A stretch of DNA of 64,000 nt from an uncultured Vampirovibrio sp. (GTDB lineage: Bacteria > Cyanobacteriota > Vampirovibrionia > Gastranaerophilales > Gastranaerophilaceae): NCBI GenBank assembly GCA_910577635.1, contig CAJTNR010000003.1, forward strand, positions 1-64,000, written 5' to 3'. The notes under the pieces are model-generated. The model was given only the letters and a program-made list of their open reading frames with translations, did no database searches and was not told where the DNA came from. Position 1 is the first letter of the stretch. Every line of letters begins with the position of its first letter. A program made the translations under genes and the position numbers. Of this stretch, positions 43,934 to 52,417 are shown in pieces.

Positions 43934-45313
43934 ATGAAAATTAATAATAAAAACCAAACCAATTTTACCTCATTAACTCCCTTGGATAAACCCTTAGGGG
44001 CGTTTTTTGATAAAAATGCAATTGCTCCTATTGTTTTTATTGAATCTGGTGTGACTTTATTAAGAAGCAAAGAAGCCAATAAAAGAGGAGGAAAAAAAGA
44101 AGCAGTGGACAGGTTTGTTGAACAAGGAGTAAGCGCTGCTGTTTGGATTTGGGGAGTGCAGGCGCTAAAAAGCTTTGGTGATAAAATTGGCAAAAGCATA
44201 TTTGGAATTGATAATCTTAACTTTAACATAGGAAAGGATTCTTTGAGAAATCCTGTTAAGAATAATAAGATATCTTCTTTTGCACTTGGTTTTAAGGCTT
44301 CCAATACTATTATAAGCACTTTTTTTGCTACTTACTTTATTGGTTTTGTATTGCCTAAGATAAGCAGGGCAATATCCAAAAAAATGGCTCATAAAAAAAA
44401 TCAAGAACCTGTTGGTACTATCAGTTTTGAGGAATTTAAAAATAAAACCAAAAAAAAGGATTTAAGCTTTACTTCTTTATTGGATAAAACAACTTATTTA
44501 GCAGATATTATTGAAAACAATTCAACTGCAAGGCTTCTTTTGACTGACAGCGGTGTAGTTTTAGGAAGATGCAAGAATGCTCCTAATATATATCGAAAAA
44601 TTGAGAATTTATTTAGAGATATAAGCTCAATTTATTTTTATTTGTTCTCAACTAACCATATTGTTAAAATCTGCAATAAACTTTCAAATAATACTAATAT
44701 CAGTCCTAAGGTTTTGAATCTTGTGGTTGAAGAACTTTCGAATAAAGGTTTCAGTTCTAATAAGGATGATTTTATTAATACTGCCATTGGAGTTTTAAGC
44801 GATAAGCAAAAAAATGAAATTGATTTGTTATTTAAGGATAAAGAAGTTATCACATTAGAAAAATTTTTAGAAAAATTTCCTTCATATAAACAAAAAGCGA
44901 TTGATATGTCAAATTTGCAGCCTGTTTTTAATAACAAGCACTACTTATCGAAAACTCAAGCGCAAGATGTCTTAAAACAAGGGGTTTTAGTTAATCCTCT
45001 ATTTTTGAACAAAGTTTTTAATATTGAAACTAAAAACGCATCAAGTGATAAGTTTAAGTTTGTTCCAAAAAAACAGCTTGATAGTATTAGAACTTCAATT
45101 GATAGTTTTATTGAACAGATCCAAAAACAATCCAAGAATAATATAACAATTACACAAATAGAAAAAATTGCCAAGAAAAATACATATAAAAACTTCGCTT
45201 TTTATTCAAGCGCTACTTTATTTTCAACACTTGTTCTCGGGATTGTTATTCCAAAAATACAATATTTGATTACAAAAAAACTGACAAATAAAAACGAATT
45301 TTTAGATGACTAG
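43934..45313 (+). CDS. Unknown membrane protein with QTNFTSL N-terminal motif
   Basis: A 459-residue protein beginning MKINNKNQTNFTSLTPLDK, another example of the orphan N-terminal motif. A first hydrophobic helix (IAPIVFIESGVTLLR) is followed by a charged loop (SKEANKRGGKKEAVDRFVEQ) and another hydrophobic helix (VSAAVWIWGVQALKSF). This is like the modules of the 681-residue orphan. Further helices lie at about residues 125-145 and 425-445. Between residues 160 and 400 is a hydrophilic helical part rich in Lys and Asn. Function unknown. It ends 21 bases before the permease gene. Confidence 0.7.
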   Translation: MKINNKNQTNFTSLTPLDKPLGAFFDKNAIAPIVFIESGVTLLRSKEANKRGGKKEAVDRFVEQGVSAAVWIWGVQALKSFGDKIGKSIFGIDNLNFNIGKDSLRNPVKNNKISSFALGFKASNTIISTFFATYFIGFVLPKISRAISKKMAHKKNQEPVGTISFEEFKNKTKKKDLSFTSLLDKTTYLADIIENNSTARLLLTDSGVVLGRCKNAPNIYRKIENLFRDISSIYFYLFSTNHIVKICNKLSNNTNISPKVLNLVVEELSNKGFSSNKDDFINTAIGVLSDKQKNEIDLLFKDKEVITLEKFLEKFPSYKQKAIDMSNLQPVFNNKHYLSKTQAQDVLKQGVLVNPLFLNKVFNIETKNASSDKFKFVPKKQLDSIRTSIDSFIEQIQKQSKNNITITQIEKIAKKNTYKNFAFYSSATLFSTLVLGIVIPKIQYLITKKLTNKNEFLDD

Positions 45314-45334
45314 TGTTTGTGGTATTATTTTTTT

Positions 45335-46696
45335 ATGTCTGAGCTAAAAAGAACCCTCAACTTACAAGATGCGGTTTCAATTGTAGCAGGATCTATGATT
45401 GGAAGCGGAATTTTTATCGTCTCAACTTTTATTGCAAGAATTGTAAACTCAGGTTTATTGTTGATTTTTGTCTGGTTATTAGCTGGTCTTATTACAATGC
45501 TTGGAGCATTGTGCTACGGGGAGTTATCCTCGACAATTCCTGATGAAGGGGGGCAGTATATTTACCTTAAAAAAATATTCAGCAAAAAATTGGCTTTTTT
45601 ATATGGCTGGACGCTTTTTTTGGTAATTCAAACAGGAACTCTTGCTGCAGTTAATATTGCTTTAGCTAAATTTATCGGTCTTATTTTCCCTCTAATTAAT
45701 GCCAATAATTACTTAATCAAAACAGCTTACTATTCTTTATCAACTGAACAATTATTTGCAATTTTTGTCGTTATAGTTCTAACTTTTATCAATTCAAGAG
45801 GAATTAAACTTGGGGTTTTAGTTCAGAATATTTTTACCCTGACTAAAATTCTTTCTATAATTCTAATTGTAATCTTTGGACTTTTTTTGGGATTCCATTT
45901 ATCAGTGCTTAAAGCTAATCTGTTTATTCCTTTTATTTTAAACTTTGAAACCATAAAACTTTTAATGATAAGTATTACAGGAGCTTTGTTTGCTTCGATT
46001 ACCTGGAATAATGTTACTTTTATAACAAGTGAGATTAAGCATCCAAGAAAAAATATTAAAAAAGCTCTTTTTATAGGAGTCGGGATTGTTGTTTGTTTAT
46101 ATTGTTTATTGAATTTTATCTATTTGGGGGTTTTGCCTCTTGAATTGATTAAAACTTCCCCGCAGGATATTGTAGCAGCTCAACTGGCTCAGCAAATTTT
46201 TGGTCAAAAAGCTCTTTATATAATCGCTGTAGTTATTGCAGTATCTGCTTTTGGATGCGCCAATGGCATGATTTTAACAGGAGCCAGGGTTTATTATAAA
46301 ATGGCTAAAGATAGAATTTTTTTTCGAAAGCTTGCCTATATTGATAGAAAAACAAGAACCCCTAAGAATTCTTTGTGGTTGCAGTGTTTTTGGATTTGCA
46401 TTCTTGTTCTGTGGGGGAATTATGCGCAGCTGCTTGATTATGTGATATATTCTTCTATAATTTTTTATACAATTACAATTTTTGGAATTTTTAGAATGAG
46501 AAAACTATATTCAAATGAAAAAAATATTTTTAAAGTTCCAAATTTTATTCCAATTGCCTTTATAGTTCTATCAAGCACAATAATTCTTTCTTTATCAATT
46601 CTAAAACCCTTAACAACACTGCCTGGGTTAATTATTACTTTTTTAGGAATTCCTGTTTATTTTTTCTGGAATAAAACTAGCTGCAAAGATTCCTAA
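45335..46696 (+). CDS. APC-family amino acid permease
   Basis: A 453-residue permease with twelve membrane helices. The first helix carries the amino-acid/polyamine permease signature (LNLQDAVSIVAGSMIGSGIFIV), followed by CYGELSSTIPDEGGQYIYLKKIF, ITSEIKHPRKNIKKALFIGVGIV and RVYYKMAKDRIFFRKLAYIDRKTRTPKNSLW. These are typical of amino-acid exchangers such as the LAT/SteT group. Start at ATG 45335. It overlaps the convergent M16-type gene by 20 bases at the 3' end. Substrate unknown. Confidence 0.88.
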   Translation: MSELKRTLNLQDAVSIVAGSMIGSGIFIVSTFIARIVNSGLLLIFVWLLAGLITMLGALCYGELSSTIPDEGGQYIYLKKIFSKKLAFLYGWTLFLVIQTGTLAAVNIALAKFIGLIFPLINANNYLIKTAYYSLSTEQLFAIFVVIVLTFINSRGIKLGVLVQNIFTLTKILSIILIVIFGLFLGFHLSVLKANLFIPFILNFETIKLLMISITGALFASITWNNVTFITSEIKHPRKNIKKALFIGVGIVVCLYCLLNFIYLGVLPLELIKTSPQDIVAAQLAQQIFGQKALYIIAVVIAVSAFGCANGMILTGARVYYKMAKDRIFFRKLAYIDRKTRTPKNSLWLQCFWICILVLWGNYAQLLDYVIYSSIIFYTITIFGIFRMRKLYSNEKNIFKVPNFIPIAFIVLSSTIILSLSILKPLTTLPGLIITFLGIPVYFFWNKTSCKDS

Positions 46697-47909
46697 ATTC
46701 TCCAGGAGCAATTATTACAGTAAGTTTTGGTGTTGATAGCAGTTTTTGAGCCATTGAACTAACATCTTGAGCGCTGACTTTGTTAATTTGTTCTAAGAAT
46801 CTTTCTCTATAGTCTAAACCAAGATTCATCATATAATTATACCCTTGAACAGCATTAATTTGCGAGTTATTCTGACTAAAATATTTTAATCTTCCTGAAA
46901 TATTCTCTTTTGCTCCTTGAAGCTCCTCTTTGCTGGGACTTTCATCCGCCAATTTTTGAAGTTCGGATTCAAACCCAAGAAGAGATTTTTTAATATTCTT
47001 AGGTGCGCTTCCAATATAAAGATTGAAAATACCGCTGTGTAAAAGAGTTTCATACTGGCTTCTAACAGTATAAGCAAGTCCTTGTTTGTCTCGTAAATTA
47101 ACAAATAAGCGGCTTGAAAGCCCTGATGCTCCAAGGATATTATTCAAAACAGAGTACTTAACGCTTAAAGAAGAGTCAAAAGAGTCAACTAACCATCCTT
47201 GAAGAATTTGTGCCTGTGCTACATCGTTTTTTTCGATAAAAATAAGTCTATCTTCTTTGTAATAAGGAGTGAAGATATTATCAATTTCATCTTGTCTGTT
47301 AAAGGATTCCATGAAGCTAAAATTAGATAAATAATCGATAAGTTCGTTTTTATTTTCGTAGTCTCCGACAAAAACAATGGATTTATAACTTTTTAGGAGT
47401 TCTTTGTGAGCTTCAATTATATCTTCTTTGGAAATTTTATCAATATCGGCTAATATTTTAGTATGGGTTGAACTATAGGGGTGATTATCAAAAATTGTTT
47501 TAATAAAACAATCGGTTAGTTTAAACTTGGGATTGTCTAAGTCGCAGATAATCTCGTTTTTCATCTTATAAATTTCTTTTTTGTATTCATCAAAGGTGGA
47601 GTTGAGAATTAATTCTTTAATTAATTCAAGAGCAGTCTTAAAATCTTCATTAAGAAAAACCATTGAAAGCTTTAAGTAATCCTGTTTTGCTTTGGAGGTT
47701 ATATCAATGCATTGATTCTCAAATAAATCTGCTAACTGCGCTGCACTGTACTTTTTTGTACCTTGAAGCAAAAGACGCGCTAGAAGTGAGTTTAAACCGA
47801 AGTATTTTTCTTTTTTGTGAATTTTAAAGAAAAAAGAAACACTCATTCTCGGGGTTTTTGGCGTTTGTTCAATTAGAATGTTAATATTGTTTTTATTATA
47901 GTGTTCCAT
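46677..47909 (-). CDS. M16-family peptidase homologue without the zinc motif
   Basis: A 410-residue insulinase-type protein with both M16 halves (FFFKIHKKEKYFGLNSLLARLLLQGTKKYSAAQL; DKQGLAYTVRSQYETLLHSGIFNLYIGSAPKN; VQGYNYMMNLGLDYRERFLEQINKVSAQDVSSMAQKLL). The HXXEH zinc site expected near residue 45 is replaced by NSLLA, so it should be inactive. In two-subunit M16B enzymes the inactive partner completes the chamber and its Arg-Tyr pair (here AYTVRSQYET) binds substrate. Its start overlaps the active subunit's stop by 14 bases. AAGGAG lies six bases before the ATG. Confidence 0.85.
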   Translation of the reverse strand: MEHYNKNNINILIEQTPKTPRMSVSFFFKIHKKEKYFGLNSLLARLLLQGTKKYSAAQLADLFENQCIDITSKAKQDYLKLSMVFLNEDFKTALELIKELILNSTFDEYKKEIYKMKNEIICDLDNPKFKLTDCFIKTIFDNHPYSSTHTKILADIDKISKEDIIEAHKELLKSYKSIVFVGDYENKNELIDYLSNFSFMESFNRQDEIDNIFTPYYKEDRLIFIEKNDVAQAQILQGWLVDSFDSSLSVKYSVLNNILGASGLSSRLFVNLRDKQGLAYTVRSQYETLLHSGIFNLYIGSAPKNIKKSLLGFESELQKLADESPSKEELQGAKENISGRLKYFSQNNSQINAVQGYNYMMNLGLDYRERFLEQINKVSAQDVSSMAQKLLSTPKLTVIIAPGEFRNLCS

Positions 47910-49245
47910 CTTTTTCTCCTTCAGGTAAACAAATGCTGATTGAAACAGAATCCGGGTTTAAGTACTTTTTAGCAATTGATTCAAGATAAGCGCAGTCAAT
48001 TTCATCCAGCGTTGATAAGTACTGTTTAGCTAGGGTAATATCCTCGCAAACGCTCATCCAAAAACCGATTGCATCTGCTATATCGCAAACTGTTTCTGAA
48101 TCCTGGGCAAAATTAACCCGGGCTCTTTTTTTCGCTTTATCAAGTTCAGCTTGTTGAATGCTGCCTAAATCCATAAGATGCTGTTTTAGTTCTTCAATAA
48201 CAGTGCTTGTTTTTTTAGGGTCAAAATTTGCTTCAATAAAGAAGTTATCACCGTCTCTAAATTGGTAATGACAGCTTTCAAGCTGATAATAGTGCGGTTT
48301 TTCTTGTTTATCAATTAAACCTGAATATAATCTTGAGCTTTTACCATCCCCTAGAATCGTCGATAGTAAATCAAGTGCAATTGTTTCTTTTAAGTTGCAG
48401 GCACTATCGCAAAGGGCTCCTAACATTAAATATCCTGTTTGAATATCTGAATAATTATAAACAACTTGAGGATTTTTAATTTTTGTTTCTTTAATTTTTT
48501 TATCAGCAACACACTTTTTAATATTAGAGTTATCCTTAAACACAAAGTTTTCTTTAATTAACTCAATTATTTTATCTTCGTCAAAAACACCAGAAACTAT
48601 TGTTGTAATATTATTGGGAGTGTAGAAAGTTTTATAGTACCTTACAATTTCTTCCTGCGAAATATTAGCAATAATCTCTTTTGATCCGATAACCTCTCTT
48701 TTATAAGGATGATCTTGATACATTATAGAGTTTAAGTTTTTATAAACTTTTCTCCAATTATTGTCTTCGCCCATTCCTATTTCTTCAATTACAACATATC
48801 TTTCCCTTTTGTCCTTAGGAGCTTTTTTTGAAGGGTCAAATTGAGGACCAATTTCTTCTTTTGGAAATACTGCATCAACCATCATATCTATATGGAGCTC
48901 AAGAGCGATTTTATAATGTTCTTTCGGGATGTTAATATAATAGAATGTATAGTCTTTCCAAGTTGCAGCGTTAATTATTCCTCCCAGCTGCTCCATTTTT
49001 CTATCAAAGTACCCTGCTTTATACTTTGTGGTTCCTTTAAACAATAAGTGTTCAACAAAATGTGAAACTCCGTTGTTTTCTTCGTTTTCATTAATTGAAC
49101 CTGTTTTTACCCAGGAGCTTATGTTAATCATAGGGCTTTTTTTAGGAGCCAGAACAACTTTATAGCCATTATCGAAAGTATAAACGCTTAAAGGCTTTTC
49201 TAAATACGGATATTCAACAAGTTCTTTTTTTATAATTTCTGCCAT
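47896..49245 (-). CDS. M16-family zinc metallopeptidase, active subunit
   Basis: A 449-residue M16B peptidase. The inverted zinc motif HFVEH is seen in NGVSHFVEHLLFKGTTKY near residue 63, with the downstream glutamate in RERYVVIEEIGMGEDN. The middle and C-terminal parts carry DLLSTILGDGKSSRLYSGLIDKQ and FWMSVCEDITLAKQYLSTLDEIDCAYLESIAKKYL. Such enzymes degrade small peptides or leaders in a closed chamber. It begins one base after aroH ends and overlaps the inactive partner gene. Confidence 0.9.
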   Translation of the reverse strand: MAEIIKKELVEYPYLEKPLSVYTFDNGYKVVLAPKKSPMINISSWVKTGSINENEENNGVSHFVEHLLFKGTTKYKAGYFDRKMEQLGGIINAATWKDYTFYYINIPKEHYKIALELHIDMMVDAVFPKEEIGPQFDPSKKAPKDKRERYVVIEEIGMGEDNNWRKVYKNLNSIMYQDHPYKREVIGSKEIIANISQEEIVRYYKTFYTPNNITTIVSGVFDEDKIIELIKENFVFKDNSNIKKCVADKKIKETKIKNPQVVYNYSDIQTGYLMLGALCDSACNLKETIALDLLSTILGDGKSSRLYSGLIDKQEKPHYYQLESCHYQFRDGDNFFIEANFDPKKTSTVIEELKQHLMDLGSIQQAELDKAKKRARVNFAQDSETVCDIADAIGFWMSVCEDITLAKQYLSTLDEIDCAYLESIAKKYLNPDSVSISICLPEGEKDGTL

Positions 49246-49616
49246 TATCTGCTTAAATCCTCTCTTAGTATACTTGCGCCTTTAAGGTATATATGCTTTA
49301 TTTCGTTTTGTTTTTTAGTAGTGTTTATTGTTAATAAAACCCTTAAGCATAATTCTAAACTGTCTTTAACTTGCGCTTCGTTATAACACATCATTGGAAT
49401 TGATTCAAACCCAAGTTCAATTCTTGCATGTTTTGCGGGAAAATCCGCTTTAATATCCTGTGTGGTTGTAAAAATTGCAAAAGCTATATCTTCTTTTTTT
49501 ATTTCATTTTCCTTAAGCATTTTTTCAAGCAATTCAACAACTGCGATTTTTATATCATCTTTAGTGTCTTTGTTTAAGGTAATTGCTCCTCTTACACCTC
49601 TTGTATAAATATCCAT
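49245..49616 (-). CDS. aroH: Chorismate mutase, AroH type
   Basis: A 123-residue AroH-fold chorismate mutase: RGVRGAITLNKDTKDDIKIAVVELLEKML at the N-terminus (the two Arg are substrate binding), IAFAIFTTTQDIKADFPAKHAR, and MMCYNEAQVKDSLELCLRVLLTIN with KHIYLKGASILREDL. The enzyme turns chorismate into prephenate for Phe and Tyr. This trimeric type is known mainly in Firmicutes and Cyanobacteria. It shares single bases with the fmt and M16 genes on either side. Confidence 0.9.
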   Translation of the reverse strand: MDIYTRGVRGAITLNKDTKDDIKIAVVELLEKMLKENEIKKEDIAFAIFTTTQDIKADFPAKHARIELGFESIPMMCYNEAQVKDSLELCLRVLLTINTTKKQNEIKHIYLKGASILREDLSR

Positions 49617-50551
49617 TATTGAAAAAAGTCTCCTTTTTTGATTCTTGAACCCATTGCCCAGTCTCTTGCCTTCATTTGCCCCCTGCCTTCGGGTTTTAGG
49701 GTTATTATTTTAACTGATCCCTTAGCACATCCTACAGTAATACCTGTTTTGTCAAGTTCTATAACCTGACCTTGTTTGTTTAAACTTTCGTTTTCTTGAA
49801 ATTGTGTTTGTAGAATTTTTATAATTTTTCCTTCATATGTTGTATGATTGGTATTAATTGAATACATTGCGCGGATTTTATTGTGAATAGATAGAGCATC
49901 TTTAGTCCAATCAATCGCTTTTTGTTCTTTTGTAATTTTTTTAGTAAAAGTAGCTTTTGTATGATCCTGAGGAATTGGACTAAGGGAATTATTATACAAA
50001 CCCTTTAGGGTTTTATCCAATAGTTGAGGGCTTTTTTTTGAAATTTCTTCCTGTAGTTCAATAACATTCATATCAATTGGAATATCGATTTTTTCTTGAA
50101 GACAAATATCTCCTGCATCTAACTCCAGTACTGTTTTCATTGCAGTAATGCCGCTATAAGGATGACCTTCAATTATAGCTTGCGCTATGGGGCTTGGACC
50201 TCTCAATAAAGGTAATAAACTTGCATGTAAATTAATAACACCATATTTTGGAATGTCTAAAACTTCCTGGGATAAAATTTGACCAAATGCAAAGGTTATA
50301 AAAAAATCTGCCTTAAGTTCCTTTAGTTTTTCGATTATTAATGGTTCTTTCGATATTCTATCGGGTTCTAAGACAAGAATTGAATGGTTTTTTGCAATCT
50401 TTGTAATTTCTCTATCAACAATTTTTCTACCCCTTCCCTGCGCTTTGGGTTTTTGAACAACAAGAGCTAAAACCTCATAATCGCTGGAGTTAATAAAGAA
50501 CTCAAAACTTTTAATTGCAATATTAGGAGTTGCGAAAAAAACTACTTTCAT
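49616..50551 (-). CDS. fmt: Methionyl-tRNA formyltransferase
   Basis: A 311-residue Fmt: VVFFATPNIAIKSFEFFINS at the N-terminus, VQKPKAQGRGRKI, FFITFAFGQILSQEVLDIPKYGVINLHASLLPLLRGPSPIAQAIIEGHPYSGITAMKTVLELDAGDICLQ with the catalytic Asn-His-Asp set, and a C-terminal OB-type domain. It formylates the initiator Met-tRNA. It follows def with six bases between, the standard def-fmt pairing. Confidence 0.95.
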   Translation of the reverse strand: MKVVFFATPNIAIKSFEFFINSSDYEVLALVVQKPKAQGRGRKIVDREITKIAKNHSILVLEPDRISKEPLIIEKLKELKADFFITFAFGQILSQEVLDIPKYGVINLHASLLPLLRGPSPIAQAIIEGHPYSGITAMKTVLELDAGDICLQEKIDIPIDMNVIELQEEISKKSPQLLDKTLKGLYNNSLSPIPQDHTKATFTKKITKEQKAIDWTKDALSIHNKIRAMYSINTNHTTYEGKIIKILQTQFQENESLNKQGQVIELDKTGITVGCAKGSVKIITLKPEGRGQMKARDWAMGSRIKKGDFFQ

Positions 50552-50557
50552 TTTCCC

Positions 50558-51181
50558 CTACCCTCCTTGTTCTTCTATTGTTTTTCTTAGTTCTTCGACT
50601 TCTTCGGGGTGTGCTTTTTCGTATTCGACAATTTCTTTTTCTAGAAAATCTTCTTCTATCAATCTTTCCTCCTCAATTGAGGGAAGATTGTATTTTGCCA
50701 GTGCATTATTGGCATCAAATCGGTTTCTGCAATGGTCAATAAAAAGATTGCCTTCTAAGTGGTCAAATTCGTGTTGAATGCATCGGGATAAAAGAGACCC
50801 GTCAAGCGCTTCTTTAACAAAGGGTCTGCCGTTTATATCAAGAGCCTTAACTAAAACATTTTTGTATCTTCGAACATTGGTATAAGCTTTCGGGAAGCTC
50901 AGACATCCCTCATAGCTATTAATTGCGCCGCTTTTTTTGACAATTTTAGGATTAACAAAAACCATAGGGTCAATTGGACCCTCAGGGTCTGATACATCAA
51001 GAACAAAAATTCTTAAGCTGTACCCTACCTGAGGAGCAGCAAGACCAACTCCTTGTGCTTGATACATTGTTTCTAGCATATCAGCAATTAAGTTCTTAAT
51101 TTTTTTCGATACTTTCGATACTTCCTTTGATTTTTCTCTTAGAATCGGATTTTTGTATTCAATAATTTTTAGAATAGACAT
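50558..51181 (-). CDS. def: Peptide deformylase
   Basis: A 207-residue deformylase with all three motifs: GVGLAAPQVGYSLRI near residue 45, EGCLSFP near 93, and QHEFDHLEGNLFIDH near 138 (zinc site Cys and two His). It has an acidic extension of about 40 residues after residue 165 (EEERLIEEDFLEKEIVEYEKAHPEEVEELRK), longer than usual. It removes the formyl group from new proteins. It heads the def-fmt-aroH-M16-M16 operon. Confidence 0.95.
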   Translation of the reverse strand: MSILKIIEYKNPILREKSKEVSKVSKKIKNLIADMLETMYQAQGVGLAAPQVGYSLRIFVLDVSDPEGPIDPMVFVNPKIVKKSGAINSYEGCLSFPKAYTNVRRYKNVLVKALDINGRPFVKEALDGSLLSRCIQHEFDHLEGNLFIDHCRNRFDANNALAKYNLPSIEEERLIEEDFLEKEIVEYEKAHPEEVEELRKTIEEQGG

Positions 51182-51282
51182 AATTTAATATTATCACACT
51201 CATAAGCTTTATTTCAAGAATAAAAAAAGTTAACATAGCTTAAATTAATTGCATATCTTAAATGTTGATATTAGAATATTGT

Positions 51283-51303
51283 TATAATAAGGAGTTTTGA
51301 ATA
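51283..51303 (+). promoter_or_regulatory. TATAAT box and ribosome binding site of pilT
   Basis: TATAAT at 51283-51288 overlaps AAGGAG (51289-51294), which is correctly spaced for the GTG start at 51304. No clear -35 hexamer with usual spacing precedes the TATAAT, so the box may be chance, but the Shine-Dalgarno sequence fixes the unusual GTG start. Confidence 0.45.
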
Positions 51304-52398
51304 GTGACATTTAACTTGGATGAATTTTTAGCTAAAGCGCACAAAGCAGGGGCTTCTGATGTCCACCTGAATTGTGATAAACTGCCTTCTTTAAGAATTA
51401 ACGGGGAAATTCATAAGGTTGATTCGGATATCATTACAAGTGACGATATTAACGAAATTCTTGTTAAAACTCTGCCTAAAGAGTATCTTGAATCTAAAGG
51501 AAGATTAAAAGATATCGATTATATTTATGAAATTAAAGGTTTATCAAGATATAGAGTTAATTATTGCAAGGATATTTATCTAGGCAAACTAACCTTTAGA
51601 GCAATCCCCTATCACATTAAAACTCTTGCTGAACTTGCTTTACCTGAATATTTACGCGAGTTTACAAAGTTCAATAACGGAATTATTATAATTACAGGAG
51701 CAACGGGTTCTGGGAAATCTACAACATTAGCAAGTTTGATTGAGATTATTAATCAGACAAGAAAAGGTCATATTATAACAATTGAGGATCCTGTTGAGTT
51801 TGTTTATGAGGATAAAAAGTCAATTGTAACCCAAAGAAGCCTGGATATTGATGTTAAGGATTTTAAAACAGGGATAAAATATGCCCTAAGACAAGACCCT
51901 GATGTTATTCTTGTAGGGGAGATAAGGGATAAAGACACTCTTTTAAGTGCAATTGAAGCATCGGAAACCGGACACCTTGTTTTTTCAACTCTTCATACAA
52001 ACGGAACAGTAGCTTCGATTAATCGTCTTAAAGGCTTTGTTGAAGAAGCGGGCCAGGAAGCTTTTATGAAAAGATTGTCAAATTGCATAAGAGGAGTTTT
52101 GCACCAGCAGCTTGTACCTAAAAAAGAAGGGGGGAAACTAACCCCTGCTGTTGAAGTTTTGACTTTTACTTCAACTGTTATGGATTATGTTAAAGACGGT
52201 AAAATGAATGAAATCTATCTTCTTATGCAAAGAAGCAAGCAGCAAAGTTTAAAAACAATGAACATGTCACTTTATGATTTATATGATAGAGGAATAATTA
52301 CAAAAGAAACCGCACTTGACTATAGTCTTGAAAAAGTAGGCATGGAACAAATGATTAGAGGGATATCAAGAAACCCAATGGATGATTCACTTATTTAA
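51304..52398 (+). CDS. pilT: Twitching motility ATPase PilT
   Basis: A 364-residue PilT: ASDVHLNCDKLPSLRINGEIHKV at the N-terminus, IIIITGATGSGKSTTLASLIEIIN near residue 130, ITIEDPVEFVYEDKKSIVTQR, ALRQDPDVILVGEIRDKDTLLSAIEASETGHLVFSTLHTNGT (Walker B, Asp and His boxes) and a C-terminal IRGVLHQQLVPKKEGGKLTPAVEVL. PilT drives type IV pilus retraction. It starts with GTG after AAGGAG. No pilin or other pil genes are in this window. A zinc-ribbon gene follows 19 bases later. Confidence 0.92.
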   Translation: MTFNLDEFLAKAHKAGASDVHLNCDKLPSLRINGEIHKVDSDIITSDDINEILVKTLPKEYLESKGRLKDIDYIYEIKGLSRYRVNYCKDIYLGKLTFRAIPYHIKTLAELALPEYLREFTKFNNGIIIITGATGSGKSTTLASLIEIINQTRKGHIITIEDPVEFVYEDKKSIVTQRSLDIDVKDFKTGIKYALRQDPDVILVGEIRDKDTLLSAIEASETGHLVFSTLHTNGTVASINRLKGFVEEAGQEAFMKRLSNCIRGVLHQQLVPKKEGGKLTPAVEVLTFTSTVMDYVKDGKMNEIYLLMQRSKQQSLKTMNMSLYDLYDRGIITKETALDYSLEKVGMEQMIRGISRNPMDDSLI

Positions 52399-52417
52399 AT
52401 TTTTAAAGGAGTAAAAA

